Below, piece after piece: positions 28,009-37,154 of a stretch of DNA of 64,000 nt. Numbering within the stretch: the stretch's first letter is position 1; the number at the start of each line of letters is the position of its first letter. The notes beneath the pieces are model-generated. The model ran no database searches. It was not told the origin of the DNA and saw only the letters and a program-made list of their open reading frames with translations. Source of the stretch: an uncultured Gammaproteobacteria bacterium (GTDB lineage: Bacteria > Pseudomonadota > Gammaproteobacteria > PS1 > Pseudothioglobaceae); assembly GCA_913020715.1 (NCBI GenBank), contig CAJVZH010000004.1, forward strand, positions 1 through 64,000. Direction: 5' to 3'. The position numbers and the translations under genes were made by a program.

Positions 28009-28130
28009 TTAGCCTCTGTTTAGAATTAAGGGGTAACATTGCTTTTTTAGTGGCAATTGTCTTTCAATAAACGAGAATTTTACCTTAGGCATTTAATTAT
28101 AATGCCTTGCAAAATGAACCAAAATTATTT

Positions 28131-29492
28131 ATGCCAACAATAAATGCGATTATTTTGGCTGCCGGCGAAGGCAGCAGAATGAAATCAAACACACCTAAAG
28201 TTCTACAGCAACTCTCAGACAAAACCCTTTTGCAGCATGTTATCGATGCAGCACTTCCATTAGGCGCCAATCTAAATATTGTCATTGGCCATGGCGCAGA
28301 ATTGGTTAAAAATACCATTGAAAATCAAGGTGTTAACTGGGTTGTACAAAAAGAGCAGCTGGGCACGGGGCACGCTGTGCAACAAGTAATGCCAGATGTT
28401 GATGACGACTCTATCTGCCTAATACTTTATGGCGACGTACCCTTTATTCAAAGCGCCACCCTAAACACACTGCTTGGTCAAGCCATTGAAACGGGTTTTG
28501 CATTGTTGAGCGTTGTACTGGAAAATCCATTTGGCTATGGCCGCATTAAAAGGAATGCAGAGGGTCAGATTGTCGGGATTGTTGAACAAAAAGATGCCAA
28601 CAATAGCGAGCTGGCGATTAACGAAACTAACACCGGCATTATGGCTGTTCAAGCTTCACTTCTCAGGAGATATCTAGACAATCTCAAGCCAAACAACTCT
28701 CAAGGCGAGTTGTATTTAACCGATATTGTTGAGATGGCGAATGCGAATAATGTTACTATTTCGTCCTGTATGTGTAATAGTGCGGCAGAAGTAATGGGCG
28801 TTAATGACAAGAATCAATTGGCAGAATTAGAAAGACTTGTACAACAACAACAGGTAAATGAATTCATGACCAATGGTCTTGGCGTTAAGGATCCTGCTCG
28901 TTTTGATTGTCGCGGAACATTGAGCTTTGGCAAAGACTGCATTATCGATATTAATGTTGTATTTGAAGGTGATAATGAATTGGGCGATAATGTGACAATT
29001 GCACCTAATTGCATTATAAAAAACGCTCAAATCGGCGATAATTCAGAAATCAAGGCAAATTCAATGATTGAGAATTCAACCGTCGGCAACAACACAGCTA
29101 TCGGCCCTTTTGCCCGCCTTCGCCCAGAAAGTCATATTGGCAACAACGCCAAAATAGGTAATTTCGTAGAAGTTAAAAAATCAACCATTGGCAACGCCTC
29201 TAAAGTGTCTCATCTGAGCTATATCGGAGATAGCACCCTTGGTGAGGGCGTTAATGTCGGCGCCGGTGTGATTACTTGCAATTATGACGGCGTTAACAAA
29301 CATCAAACCGTCATCAAAGACGGTGCCTTTATCGGCTCAAACACCCAACTCATTGCACCTGTCACGGTAGGGAAAAATGCAACAATTGGTGCGGGATCAA
29401 CAATTAATCGAGACGCGCCTGATGACAAGCTGACACTTAGTCGCAACAAGCAGGCCACTCTAAGCGGCTGGAAGCGCCCCACTAAAAAATAA
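28131..29492 (+). CDS. glmU: bifunctional UDP-GlcNAc pyrophosphorylase / glucosamine-1-P acetyltransferase
   Basis: Makes UDP-N-acetylglucosamine for peptidoglycan and LPS. The N-terminal uridyltransferase domain (1 to about 230) has AIILAAGEGSRMKSNTPKVLQQ. The C-terminal acetyltransferase is a left-handed beta-helix with hexapeptide repeats (IGDNSEI, VGNNTAIGPFARLRPESHIG) and HLSYIGDSTLGEGVNVGAG. The track start (TTG, 28107) is 8 codons too early; ATG at 28131 gives the family N-terminus and 453 aa. A perfect TATAAT at 28098-28103 is a candidate -10, but the -35 is weak. glmS is not adjacent. Confidence 0.97.
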   Translation: MPTINAIILAAGEGSRMKSNTPKVLQQLSDKTLLQHVIDAALPLGANLNIVIGHGAELVKNTIENQGVNWVVQKEQLGTGHAVQQVMPDVDDDSICLILYGDVPFIQSATLNTLLGQAIETGFALLSVVLENPFGYGRIKRNAEGQIVGIVEQKDANNSELAINETNTGIMAVQASLLRRYLDNLKPNNSQGELYLTDIVEMANANNVTISSCMCNSAAEVMGVNDKNQLAELERLVQQQQVNEFMTNGLGVKDPARFDCRGTLSFGKDCIIDINVVFEGDNELGDNVTIAPNCIIKNAQIGDNSEIKANSMIENSTVGNNTAIGPFARLRPESHIGNNAKIGNFVEVKKSTIGNASKVSHLSYIGDSTLGEGVNVGAGVITCNYDGVNKHQTVIKDGAFIGSNTQLIAPVTVGKNATIGAGSTINRDAPDDKLTLSRNKQATLSGWKRPTKK

Positions 29493-29503
29493 CACTCCCT
29501 TTA

Positions 29504-30373
29504 CTAAAGGCGAACCTCTAGCCAGTCTTGTATATCCTGGAAAACCTTATCTCGCCTAGCTTTTGGCTCATTAAACACTTCATGGTAATAATCTTCGTAC
29601 ACCTTGATAGTTTTGTCACTAGAACCAACCGTGTCATGCAGTAGCCATGCCCCAGCTGGGTCGACCGTCGCATCCGCTCCGCCTTGGACAATTAACAAAG
29701 GCAAGGTTATTTCACTTGCATGATTTGTCACATACTTCATAGCATTAAACATCGCAGCTGAAATTCCAGCTGTCACTTTTCCAGGATGTACTAAGGGGTC
29801 ACTCACATACTCGTCAACTTCCTTTGGATCTGTACTCATTACGTCAGATTCTAACTGCCTCACGCCCAGTTTGGGCGCAACAGCCGCGACTATTTTTAAC
29901 AAGCTAAGAAGAAATGGTGGGGGGCAGTTTGATGGCCTTACCAAAGGTCCTGATAATATCGCACCCGCATAATTAGCTTGATGGTCAAGTAAGTGTCTTG
30001 AGCTAATAAGTCCACCCAAACTATGTCCCACAAGAAATATAGGTTTTTCTGGCTGCTCTAAATACACCATATCAAAATAAGTTTTTAACGGATCTGTAAA
30101 ATCTTCAAACTGGTTAACAAGCACCCGCGTACCTTCCGATTTGCCATGACCTAAATGATCGAGCGCATAAATCGCATAACCCAATGGCACAAAATAATTG
30201 ACTACATGCATATATCTACCCGAGTGTTCCGCCAAACCGTGGATGACTAACAGAACAGATTTTGGCTCAACCTCTGGCAGCCAACACTGGTAGTAGGTCT
30301 TGGCACCACGATTGCCATCAAAAAAACCTTCTTGATGGTTGATACCTTCTTTCGCTGATTCAATACTTGTCAT
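29504..30373 (-). CDS. alpha/beta hydrolase (monoacylglycerol lipase/lysophospholipase-like)
   Basis: A 289-aa serine hydrolase of the Hydrolase_4 group. It shows LLVIHGLAEHSGRYMHV (oxyanion side), the nucleophile elbow GHSLGG, a later acid in VQGGADATVDPAGA and a C-terminal His in YYHEVFNE. Related enzymes cleave monoacylglycerols or lysophospholipids; the substrate here is unknown. No signal peptide. Its ATG overlaps the stop of a 39-residue small protein gene, so the two are coupled. Convergent with glmU, 11 bp apart. Confidence 0.85.
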   Translation of the reverse strand: MTSIESAKEGINHQEGFFDGNRGAKTYYQCWLPEVEPKSVLLVIHGLAEHSGRYMHVVNYFVPLGYAIYALDHLGHGKSEGTRVLVNQFEDFTDPLKTYFDMVYLEQPEKPIFLVGHSLGGLISSRHLLDHQANYAGAILSGPLVRPSNCPPPFLLSLLKIVAAVAPKLGVRQLESDVMSTDPKEVDEYVSDPLVHPGKVTAGISAAMFNAMKYVTNHASEITLPLLIVQGGADATVDPAGAWLLHDTVGSSDKTIKVYEDYYHEVFNEPKARRDKVFQDIQDWLEVRL

Positions 30374-30489
30374 TCTTCTTTATAATCCTGTTCTAGAACT
30401 CCCTTTTCTTTCAGCTGTTTTTCAAGTAACAGAACTTTTCCAAGCGCCGCCAAACCAAAAATAAACCCCATGATCCCTAAAGCCTCCAT
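30370..30489 (-). CDS. 39-residue small protein, likely membrane-associated
   Basis: Missed by the ORF track. On the minus strand it reads MEALGIMGFIFGLAALGKVLLLEKQLKEKGVLEQDYKEE. Residues 4-22 are hydrophobic and glycine-rich, followed by a charged amphipathic tail, like a single-helix anchor. A Shine-Dalgarno (AGAGG) precedes the ATG by 5 bases. The stop overlaps the lipase start by 4 bp (ATGA), strong evidence that it is translated. Similar small proteins with an LEKQLKE...GVL tail occur in other bacteria as I recall, with no assigned function. Confidence 0.7.
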   Translation of the reverse strand: MEALGIMGFIFGLAALGKVLLLEKQLKEKGVLEQDYKEE

Positions 30490-30541
30490 TACAACCTCTT
30501 TGCGTAACTAAATGGTAATTATAAGTCAAGCCAGACTCTGC

Positions 30542-30579
30542 AAAATTAACACTTTATTACATAAAATTAACACTTTATT
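30542..30579. repeat. two direct repeats of AAAATTAACACTTTATT, 21 bp apart
   Basis: Identical 17-bp units at 30542-30558 and 30563-30579, offset by 21 bp (two helical turns), in the divergent gap between the small-protein/lipase transcript and the MFS gene. The spacing suits a regulator binding the same DNA face twice. Confidence 0.75.
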
Positions 30580-30630
30580 GATAACACTTCCAACCAATGG
30601 TAAGTTAAATTATGGATATCCTATTAGGTA

Positions 30631-30636
30631 TATAAT
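30631..30636 (+). promoter_or_regulatory. candidate -10 element for the MFS gene
   Basis: A perfect TATAAT 33 bp before the MFS start codon, with no recognisable -35 at 16-18 bp. Together with the direct repeats 50-90 bp upstream this suggests an activator-dependent promoter. Confidence 0.45.
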
Positions 30637-30669
30637 CCCCCTTCATTAGAGGGTCATTCTATTTACCGC

Positions 30670-31836
30670 ATGTTTCAATTGCCAAAAAACGTATGGATTT
30701 TATCGCTGAGCCTAGCGTTATTTATGTCGCTTGGTGTTTTTATTGTATTTGTTGGCGGCATAGTTGGTAACACACTGGCCACAACAAAAAGTCTAGCGAC
30801 TCTGCCAGTTGCTATGATCGTTGTAGGCACTGCAACTAGTATTGTGCCAGTTGTTCGATTAATGTCGATCTTTGGGCGAAGAAAAGTATTTTTAGGTGTG
30901 TGCCTCTTCACCATCACCTTAATTGGCCTGAGTATCTGTGCGCTAATAGTGAAATCTTTTGCTCTGTTTTGTGTTTCAAGTTTTGGTTTTGGCGCCACTA
31001 CAGCCACTATGAACCAGTTTCGCTTTGCAGCCATTGAAAGTGTTGATAAGGCCCAAATATCTACTGCTGCTGCAATAGTTCTTTTGGGGGGGCTAGTTTC
31101 CGCCTACCTTGGAACGGAAATTGCAACACTTGGCAAAGATTGGTTTGACGTGGAATTTACCGGCTCTTTCTTGTTGCTTGCACTTATGTTTGTTATAGCT
31201 TTTTGCCTTTTGCTACTGTTTAACCCTGCAAAAAAATTCAATGCAGAAAAGGATCGCTCAAAGCGTAAGTTAATTGAAATTATGAAGCAAAACGTTTTTA
31301 TTGTAGCCGTTTCTTCAGCGATTACTGGTTACGCTGTGATGAGCTTTATAATGACAGCCACGCCCGTCAGCATGCATGTGATGGATGGGTTTTCACTGGA
31401 GCAAACCAAGCATGTTATTCAAAGTCATGTAGTTGCCATGTTCCTACCGTCCTTATTCACCGCATTCATTGTTAAATATCTTGGTATTTCACGCATGCTA
31501 CTTGCTGGTGTCATTATCCTTTTTAGTGCCGTTTTTATTGCCTTCGTTGATCGCTCTCTGGGCAATTATTGGGTTGGGTTAATATTACTTGGACTGGGCT
31601 GGAATTTTCTATTTATTGGCGGCACAATCTTACTGCCACGAGCATACAATGAAAATGAAAAATTCAAAGTACAATCATTAAACGATTTTCTAATTTTTGG
31701 CTTTCAAGCAATGGCTGCACTATCGGCTGGCTGGTTCGTTTTTAACTACAGCTGGGAGATAACATTATTGTCGGTCGTGCCATTGTTGATGTTGCAACTC
31801 TTTCTGATTTTATGGTGGCTGAAGCGTGACTCTTAA
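30670..31836 (+). CDS. MFS transporter
   Basis: A 388-aa inner-membrane protein with about twelve hydrophobic helices in two halves, separated by a basic cytoplasmic loop (NPAKKFNAEKDRSKRKLIEIMKQN). The motif FGRRKVFLGVC after helix 2 fits the MFS A-motif region. No substrate can be read from the sequence. A TauD-type dioxygenase gene follows 81 bp later on the same strand, so the transporter may import or export that enzyme's substrate or product; this is inference only. Confidence 0.8.
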   Translation: MFQLPKNVWILSLSLALFMSLGVFIVFVGGIVGNTLATTKSLATLPVAMIVVGTATSIVPVVRLMSIFGRRKVFLGVCLFTITLIGLSICALIVKSFALFCVSSFGFGATTATMNQFRFAAIESVDKAQISTAAAIVLLGGLVSAYLGTEIATLGKDWFDVEFTGSFLLLALMFVIAFCLLLLFNPAKKFNAEKDRSKRKLIEIMKQNVFIVAVSSAITGYAVMSFIMTATPVSMHVMDGFSLEQTKHVIQSHVVAMFLPSLFTAFIVKYLGISRMLLAGVIILFSAVFIAFVDRSLGNYWVGLILLGLGWNFLFIGGTILLPRAYNENEKFKVQSLNDFLIFGFQAMAALSAGWFVFNYSWEITLLSVVPLLMLQLFLILWWLKRDS

Positions 31837-31917
31837 GGGATCGAGTAGTAGTGAAAATTCATTGATTTTTCCCAGTCTTTAGGGTAAAGTGCCGGTCTTT
31901 TCCGGGGGGGATAAATA

Positions 31918-32745
31918 ATGCTTACAATAGAAAAAATCACTGGCGCAATTGGTGCCGAAATATCGGGCGTGTCTCTTAACAATGATCTGACAACCGAGGT
32001 CTGTAATGAGATCTATGAAGCGCTTATTGACAACCAAGTCATCTTTTTCCGTAATCAAGACATAACACCTGAAGTACACATACAGCTTGCTGAAAGCTTT
32101 GGTGAGCCCGAACCTCCACATCCGGTTTACCCGCACGTTGAGGGTTATAAAAATATCGTGCTGTTGAAAAGTGGTGGTGGCAGTGTGCCAGACACCAATG
32201 ATTGGCACAAAGATCTAACTTTTCAAGCCAACCCGCCATTTACCACAATTTTACACGGCGTTAATGTGCCAGAAATTGGAGGGGATACACTTTGGGCCAG
32301 TACCAGCGCAGCTTATGACAACTTGCCAGATGCATGGAAGACGCACCTTGAGGGACTGGAGGCAATGCACGATATGGGTACCTTTAGAAACGATTTTTAC
32401 AAAAAAGGCGGCATTGAAGCGGTTAATAACGCCCTCAAAGATACCGGTTCAGCGGTGCACAAAATTATCGACACTCACCCTGTAAGTGGTCTGAAGTACA
32501 TCAATGTCAATCAATCTTTTACCCGTCACATTGTTGGCATGATTCAAGGTGAGAGTGATAGGATTTTGCACTACTTGTACCAGCATATGGCCAAGCCGGA
32601 ATTCCAAGTGCGTTTTCGCTGGCGCAATAACTCGATTGCTGTTTGGGATAACCGTATCACTCATCATTACGCAGTTTGTGATTACCTACCAAACATTCGT
32701 CATATGCAGCGCATCACTGTTTTGAATGATAAAAGGGTTGTGTAA
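31918..32745 (+). CDS. TauD/TfdA-family Fe(II)/2-oxoglutarate dioxygenase
   Basis: A 275-aa non-haem iron dioxygenase. The iron ligands are visible as HxD in DWHKDLTF (about residues 99-101) and the distal His in RITHHYAVCDY, followed by the 2-oxoglutarate-binding Arg in RHMQRITV. Family members oxidise taurine, sulfonates, alkyl sulfates or 2,4-D; the overall form is closest to TauD, but taurine is not proven. A G-rich ribosome site precedes the ATG. It ends 9 bp from the convergent metC. Confidence 0.87.
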   Translation: MLTIEKITGAIGAEISGVSLNNDLTTEVCNEIYEALIDNQVIFFRNQDITPEVHIQLAESFGEPEPPHPVYPHVEGYKNIVLLKSGGGSVPDTNDWHKDLTFQANPPFTTILHGVNVPEIGGDTLWASTSAAYDNLPDAWKTHLEGLEAMHDMGTFRNDFYKKGGIEAVNNALKDTGSAVHKIIDTHPVSGLKYINVNQSFTRHIVGMIQGESDRILHYLYQHMAKPEFQVRFRWRNNSIAVWDNRITHHYAVCDYLPNIRHMQRITVLNDKRVV

Positions 32746-32754
32746 AGATCTGAT

Positions 32755-33909
32755 TTAGAGTTTTTGAAAAGCTAACTCTAAATCAGCCTTCAGGTCTTTT
32801 GCGTTTTCTAAGCCAATATTTAAGCGAATTAAGTGCTTGCCGTCATGACTCCACTCGCCGCCTCGCTTAAACTTGCCGGCAGTAATTAAACTCTTAAAAC
32901 CGCCCCAGCTAAATCCAAGTCCAAACATATTGAGCGAGTTGACAAAACTACCAATATGTTCAACGCTATAGTTTTTCTTAAAAGTGAAGGCAAAAAGCCC
33001 TGCTGCGCCCGTATAGTCCCTTTTCCATAAGTCGTGTTGCGGGTGAGAAGCAAGCCCTGGATGTATAACTTTATCCACCAATTCATGGCCTTCAAGCCAT
33101 CTTGCAATCTCGTATGCTGATGTTTCATGCGCCTTAAGGCGCACTTCCAGCGTTCGCAGTCCGCGCAAAGCCAAGTAGCAATCGTGAGGGTTTGTGTAGT
33201 TTTCTAGGGAGTGATAAAAAGCATCAAAAGTAGCAGCGTATTTTTTATTGACCGTTGCCACGCCCATCAGCAAGTCAGAATATCCACAAATATACTTGGT
33301 TGCCGAATGAATCGAAACATCAACACCTAAATCAAGTGGCTTAAGGTGCAGGGGCGTCGCCCAAGTATTGTCGATCACAGTAATGATATTCCTTTCGCTG
33401 GCAATTTTTGTAATCGCACGAATGTCTTGAATCTCGAATGTATTGGAACCTGGTGACTCGAGAAAAATCAACTTCGTTTTATCAGTAATCTGGCTCTCAA
33501 TTTCACCGCCGACATCGGAGGCAATTGAAGTGATTTTCACACCATACTTTGCCAACACCTTATGGCAAAATCTTGCTGTTGGCCCGTAAACATTATCACA
33601 AAGCAATATTTCATCGCCGCCCTGAGTAAACGTCATGAAGGTGTTGATAATAGCACTAATACCTGAAGGGAATGCCTTTGTTGTGTGACCATTCTCAAGC
33701 CGACAAAATGCTTCTTCAAAAGCCTTTTGTGTCGCCAATCCACCGGTGCCATAAGTTACCCCAGGATACTCACCACTCTGTGCTGCAAGCATGTCTTCAT
33801 AGTTCTCAAATAAGACAGTAGAGCCGCTCTGAACAGCGGGATTAATGGTGGTTATTTTCTTACCACCATGGCTATCACTATAATCATGCCATCCGATTGT
33901 TTCACTCAT
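32755..33909 (-). CDS. metC: cystathionine beta-lyase
   Basis: A PLP enzyme cleaving cystathionine to homocysteine, pyruvate and ammonia in methionine synthesis. The 384-aa protein has the Cys/Met-metabolism fold with VTYGTGGLATQKAFEEAFCRLE, LIFLESPGSNTFEI, the PLP lysine in SIHSATKYICGYSDLLMG, and RLNIGLENAKDL. These features match the MetC branch better than MetB or MetZ. It stands alone between convergent tauD-like and co-directional helicase genes. Confidence 0.9.
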   Translation of the reverse strand: MSETIGWHDYSDSHGGKKITTINPAVQSGSTVLFENYEDMLAAQSGEYPGVTYGTGGLATQKAFEEAFCRLENGHTTKAFPSGISAIINTFMTFTQGGDEILLCDNVYGPTARFCHKVLAKYGVKITSIASDVGGEIESQITDKTKLIFLESPGSNTFEIQDIRAITKIASERNIITVIDNTWATPLHLKPLDLGVDVSIHSATKYICGYSDLLMGVATVNKKYAATFDAFYHSLENYTNPHDCYLALRGLRTLEVRLKAHETSAYEIARWLEGHELVDKVIHPGLASHPQHDLWKRDYTGAAGLFAFTFKKNYSVEHIGSFVNSLNMFGLGFSWGGFKSLITAGKFKRGGEWSHDGKHLIRLNIGLENAKDLKADLELAFQKL

Positions 33910-33980
33910 GACTCAAATAGACTTATAAAAGTCGCTAATAATAAGGTAAATATTGAATCCTGTCTAGTTACTTGTGGAGC

Positions 33981-36900
33981 TTACAGACAAATCAACTTGG
34001 GAATGGCGGGACAATATATTGCTGCTTTTACAGGCAGTTGAAAAATACCTTCAAGGACCCCTTGATAATGGCACAACTGCTCTTGATGTTGTTTTTTTAT
34101 ACGCCCAATAAAAACATCCGATGGTTCTCCAAGTGCAGGCGAGGCAGTTTTAAAGTCGACAATCCACAAAATACCTTTTTCAACAAATAATCGATCAATA
34201 ATAATTGAACCCTCAGCACTACCAAACTCTGCCTCTACTTGGGTGCTGTCTCTTTTTTGAAAGAGCCAATCGAATGTCGAGTCTTTTTTGGTGTTATCCA
34301 GCAACCTCAGTATTGTCTCGCTTTGAAGGTCCCGCAATGCACTCGACACGCCAAGCTGCAATAACTTTGCATCTATGCTTTTTCGATCGGGCGCAAAAAT
34401 CTCAAACTCGAGATAACGATGAACAACTGTACCCAGAGCACTTTGATACTTTAAATCAAGATTTTGTGACAAATTAAACGACTCGTCAGCAATGTCCGGA
34501 TTAATATTGTCAACAATTGGGAGAGGTTCATAGCGTACTAACTGAGGGGGCTCGGCATCTTTCTTTGTATTCTCAGTAGGCGCCGTCGGCATGTTCATTG
34601 AATTTTTGAAAAAAGGCAAAATAAAATTTAACAAAGTATTTTTTGCCGACTCTTTATCTTCGTTCACATGTCCAAGCAAGTGAATTTTCTTTTTTGCGCG
34701 ACTCATTGCAACGTATAGCAGTCGCATCATTTCAAAATGATTTTGCTTTTTATCTAGATGCTTGAGATAGACGTACGTTTTGCTTTCATTTTTGTCAAAG
34801 GCCGACTTAATCGGCGCTAGTAACAAATCTCTATTCGCCAAGGCCTTCAACTGTATCAGCGGCGATGTGTCGGATTTTCCCGCCCTCCCAAGCCCTGGCA
34901 TGATGACAACATCAAACTCCAGCCCTTTGGCTTGATGAATGGTCATTAGTTTAACTCGCGCTACATGGGAAGGGGCGTACAACTCTGCGAGCATTGCTTC
35001 TATTGGCTCGAGCGCCAAACTATCGAGAGATTCACAGTGATGCAAAATACCGAGGAATTGAGATTTAATACTGCGCTTTTCATCGCTTAAACTTTTTTGT
35101 GGATCAAGCTTATCAAGAGCGCCGCTAAAGCGTTCAACAAAAGAAAATCGCCCATCACTTTGAATTGCGTTAGCAAGAATTGGCCACACAACTTGTACGC
35201 GCTGGTTTGCGTCACCACTCAAATTCTCAATGATATTATCATCACTTAACTGATGATAAACAGTCATCTCATCTGATTCACCAAGGATTAATAAATCTTT
35301 AAGAAGCAAGCCACACCAGGGGGAGCGAAGCAATGCTAACCAAGCAAGTTTATCGCCAAGTGACAGCATAGCGCGCGTCAAACTAAGTAGATCTCGAGTG
35401 AATAAGTGCGAACGAAGAGGGGTTGTTTTAACCGCCTCGTAATCAATGCCATTCAACTGAAAGGCGCTGACAATGCCCTCAAGATGGCTTCTCGAACGAA
35501 CTAAAACCGCTATCTCATCGACGGAATTATCAGTAAGGGTGCCTTGAACAATCTCGCATACTTGCATCGCCTCCTGCTCTGCCATACCAGATAAAAACGG
35601 ATAAAAACAAACGGTATTGTCATTGGTTTGCTCTGAGAGTGATTGAGAATGAGCGTAATGAATAGCGCCATTAACAACATTATCGTTGTTGGGGAAAATG
35701 GCTGAAAAATATCGATTGTTAGAATCAACAATGCTCTTAATTGATCTAAAATTGGTATTAAGTTGCAGGTATTTTAGACTAATGTCTGCAATTCCATTTT
35801 CTTTTACCTGTAGGAAGATGCCCACTTGACTCTCTCTAAAACGATAAATAGACTGCATCGGGTCGCCTACTAAAAACAGAGTTTTTCCAGAGTCATCCTG
35901 CCAATTAGACAGCAGTTTTTCTATTAAAGAAAATTGTGAGTAAGACGTGTCTTGAAACTCATCAATTAACAAATGCTCAATCTTGTAATCCAAAAATAAA
36001 GCAACATCAGCAACCCCCGATAAGTCGTTTAATTTCTCTGCCGCATTAAGACCCACCTCGGCAAAATCGAAGACATTATTGGTCACAAATAAAAGCTTTA
36101 ATTGGGCAACAGCGAGCTTCAATACTTGGCTGATATTTCTCAGGACTTGATGATCCGCCTCGTTATGACGCAACTCTGGCAATAAAGTCAACTCAAATAA
36201 AGCCTCTCTTAATTCATCCTCAGGACTGAGTTTTTCAAGTATTGCAATAAAGGCTTGTTTTTGCCCCTTTAACGCAGGATCAAAGCCTTGCCTCTTGTTA
36301 ACGGTTTTGCGCCATTGACCTTTTGATGTTAGACACAAATTTGTCAATCCAATCCAGGCATCTAACACCTTAATATTAGCCTCTGGCAGTGCATTGACAA
36401 CTAATTCATTCGCTTGTATCGCCTCAAAAAAATCTTCATCAAAAAAACTTAAGGTAATGGCCTCTAATTTCAGTAAATGCTCACTAATGATTTTTTGCGC
36501 GGTTCGCTCTAATACATCAATCTCAAGCGCACCTTGCTGATAAAGCCTTGGTAACCACTGTTCACGCTTGGCAAGCATTTGCGTCAACAGTCGATAAAAC
36601 TTCTCAACATGATTGTCCAGGTGCAACAATACGCTAGCTATCGACTCTTGAAACTCGTCGTCTTCTAAAAGTTTAAAAGTGTTTTCTGCCGCACTGCGAT
36701 AAAGCGCCTCATATTCATAGCGATCGGCCATTACTCTGGGTGGGATCAACTGCTCAACCGTTGGGTATTTTGAGACAATCAAACTCGAGAGTGCATCGAT
36801 CGTGCCTATTTTGACTCGGGACGGGTTATTTAAAAGATCCCAGCCTAGTTTGCGAGATTGCACAAGCGCCTTAGTAGCCAACTCAAAAGTTTTAAGCTTG

Positions 36901-37154
36901 TGAGGCTCTTGAGGCGGGGCTAGATTTGCGTCACTCAAATACTGTAGAACGCGATGCTTGAGTTCGTCTGCCGCTTTGTTAGTGAAGGTCATTGCCAAAA
37001 TGTTTTCTGGCTGTCCAATTTCCCCTAAAAGACTTAAATAGCGCTGAGTCAGTAATTCAGTTTTTCCGGAACCTGCTGGCGCTTGGACGATAAAGGAGTC
37101 GCGGACATCGAGCGCTTGCTCTCTTTGTTTGTTATCAGCCGAGACCTCATTCAC
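33981..37154 (-). CDS. UvrD-type helicase with C-terminal PD-(D/E)XK nuclease (AddA/RecB-like)
   Basis: A 1057-aa protein. It has an N-terminal superfamily 1A helicase with Walker [12 protein letters not shown] (about residues 24-34), [16 protein letters not shown], motif II-like [26 protein letters not shown], and [20 protein letters not shown]. The C-terminus holds RecB-family nuclease motifs (LWIVDFKT, then HQEQLCHYQ). AddA/RecB enzymes process double-strand breaks for recombination. No addB-like partner or recC/recD gene is adjacent. The start is GTG, overlapping the argS stop (GTGA), so it is made from the argS transcript. Confidence 0.88.
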   Translation of the reverse strand: MNEVSADNKQREQALDVRDSFIVQAPAGSGKTELLTQRYLSLLGEIGQPENILAMTFTNKAADELKHRVLQYLSDANLAPPQEPHKLKTFELATKALVQSRKLGWDLLNNPSRVKIGTIDALSSLIVSKYPTVEQLIPPRVMADRYEYEALYRSAAENTFKLLEDDEFQESIASVLLHLDNHVEKFYRLLTQMLAKREQWLPRLYQQGALEIDVLERTAQKIISEHLLKLEAITLSFFDEDFFEAIQANELVVNALPEANIKVLDAWIGLTNLCLTSKGQWRKTVNKRQGFDPALKGQKQAFIAILEKLSPEDELREALFELTLLPELRHNEADHQVLRNISQVLKLAVAQLKLLFVTNNVFDFAEVGLNAAEKLNDLSGVADVALFLDYKIEHLLIDEFQDTSYSQFSLIEKLLSNWQDDSGKTLFLVGDPMQSIYRFRESQVGIFLQVKENGIADISLKYLQLNTNFRSIKSIVDSNNRYFSAIFPNNDNVVNGAIHYAHSQSLSEQTNDNTVCFYPFLSGMAEQEAMQVCEIVQGTLTDNSVDEIAVLVRSRSHLEGIVSAFQLNGIDYEAVKTTPLRSHLFTRDLLSLTRAMLSLGDKLAWLALLRSPWCGLLLKDLLILGESDEMTVYHQLSDDNIIENLSGDANQRVQVVWPILANAIQSDGRFSFVERFSGALDKLDPQKSLSDEKRSIKSQFLGILHHCESLDSLALEPIEAMLAELYAPSHVARVKLMTIHQAKGLEFDVVIMPGLGRAGKSDTSPLIQLKALANRDLLLAPIKSAFDKNESKTYVYLKHLDKKQNHFEMMRLLYVAMSRAKKKIHLLGHVNEDKESAKNTLLNFILPFFKNSMNMPTAPTENTKKDAEPPQLVRYEPLPIVDNINPDIADESFNLSQNLDLKYQSALGTVVHRYLEFEIFAPDRKSIDAKLLQLGVSSALRDLQSETILRLLDNTKKDSTFDWLFQKRDSTQVEAEFGSAEGSIIIDRLFVEKGILWIVDFKTASPALGEPSDVFIGRIKKQHQEQLCHYQGVLEGIFQLPVKAAIYCPAIPKLICL

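Noticed and set aside
31895-31912. Short CCGG-TCTTTT-CCGG inverted repeat before the dioxygenase as a terminator
   Set aside because: Only a 4-bp stem and followed by a G-run rather than a T-run.
32735-32757. TGTGTAAAGATCTGA at the TauD-like gene end as another MITE end
   Set aside because: Similar to the element ends, but no second inverted end or core lies nearby; the gap to metC is only 9 bp.
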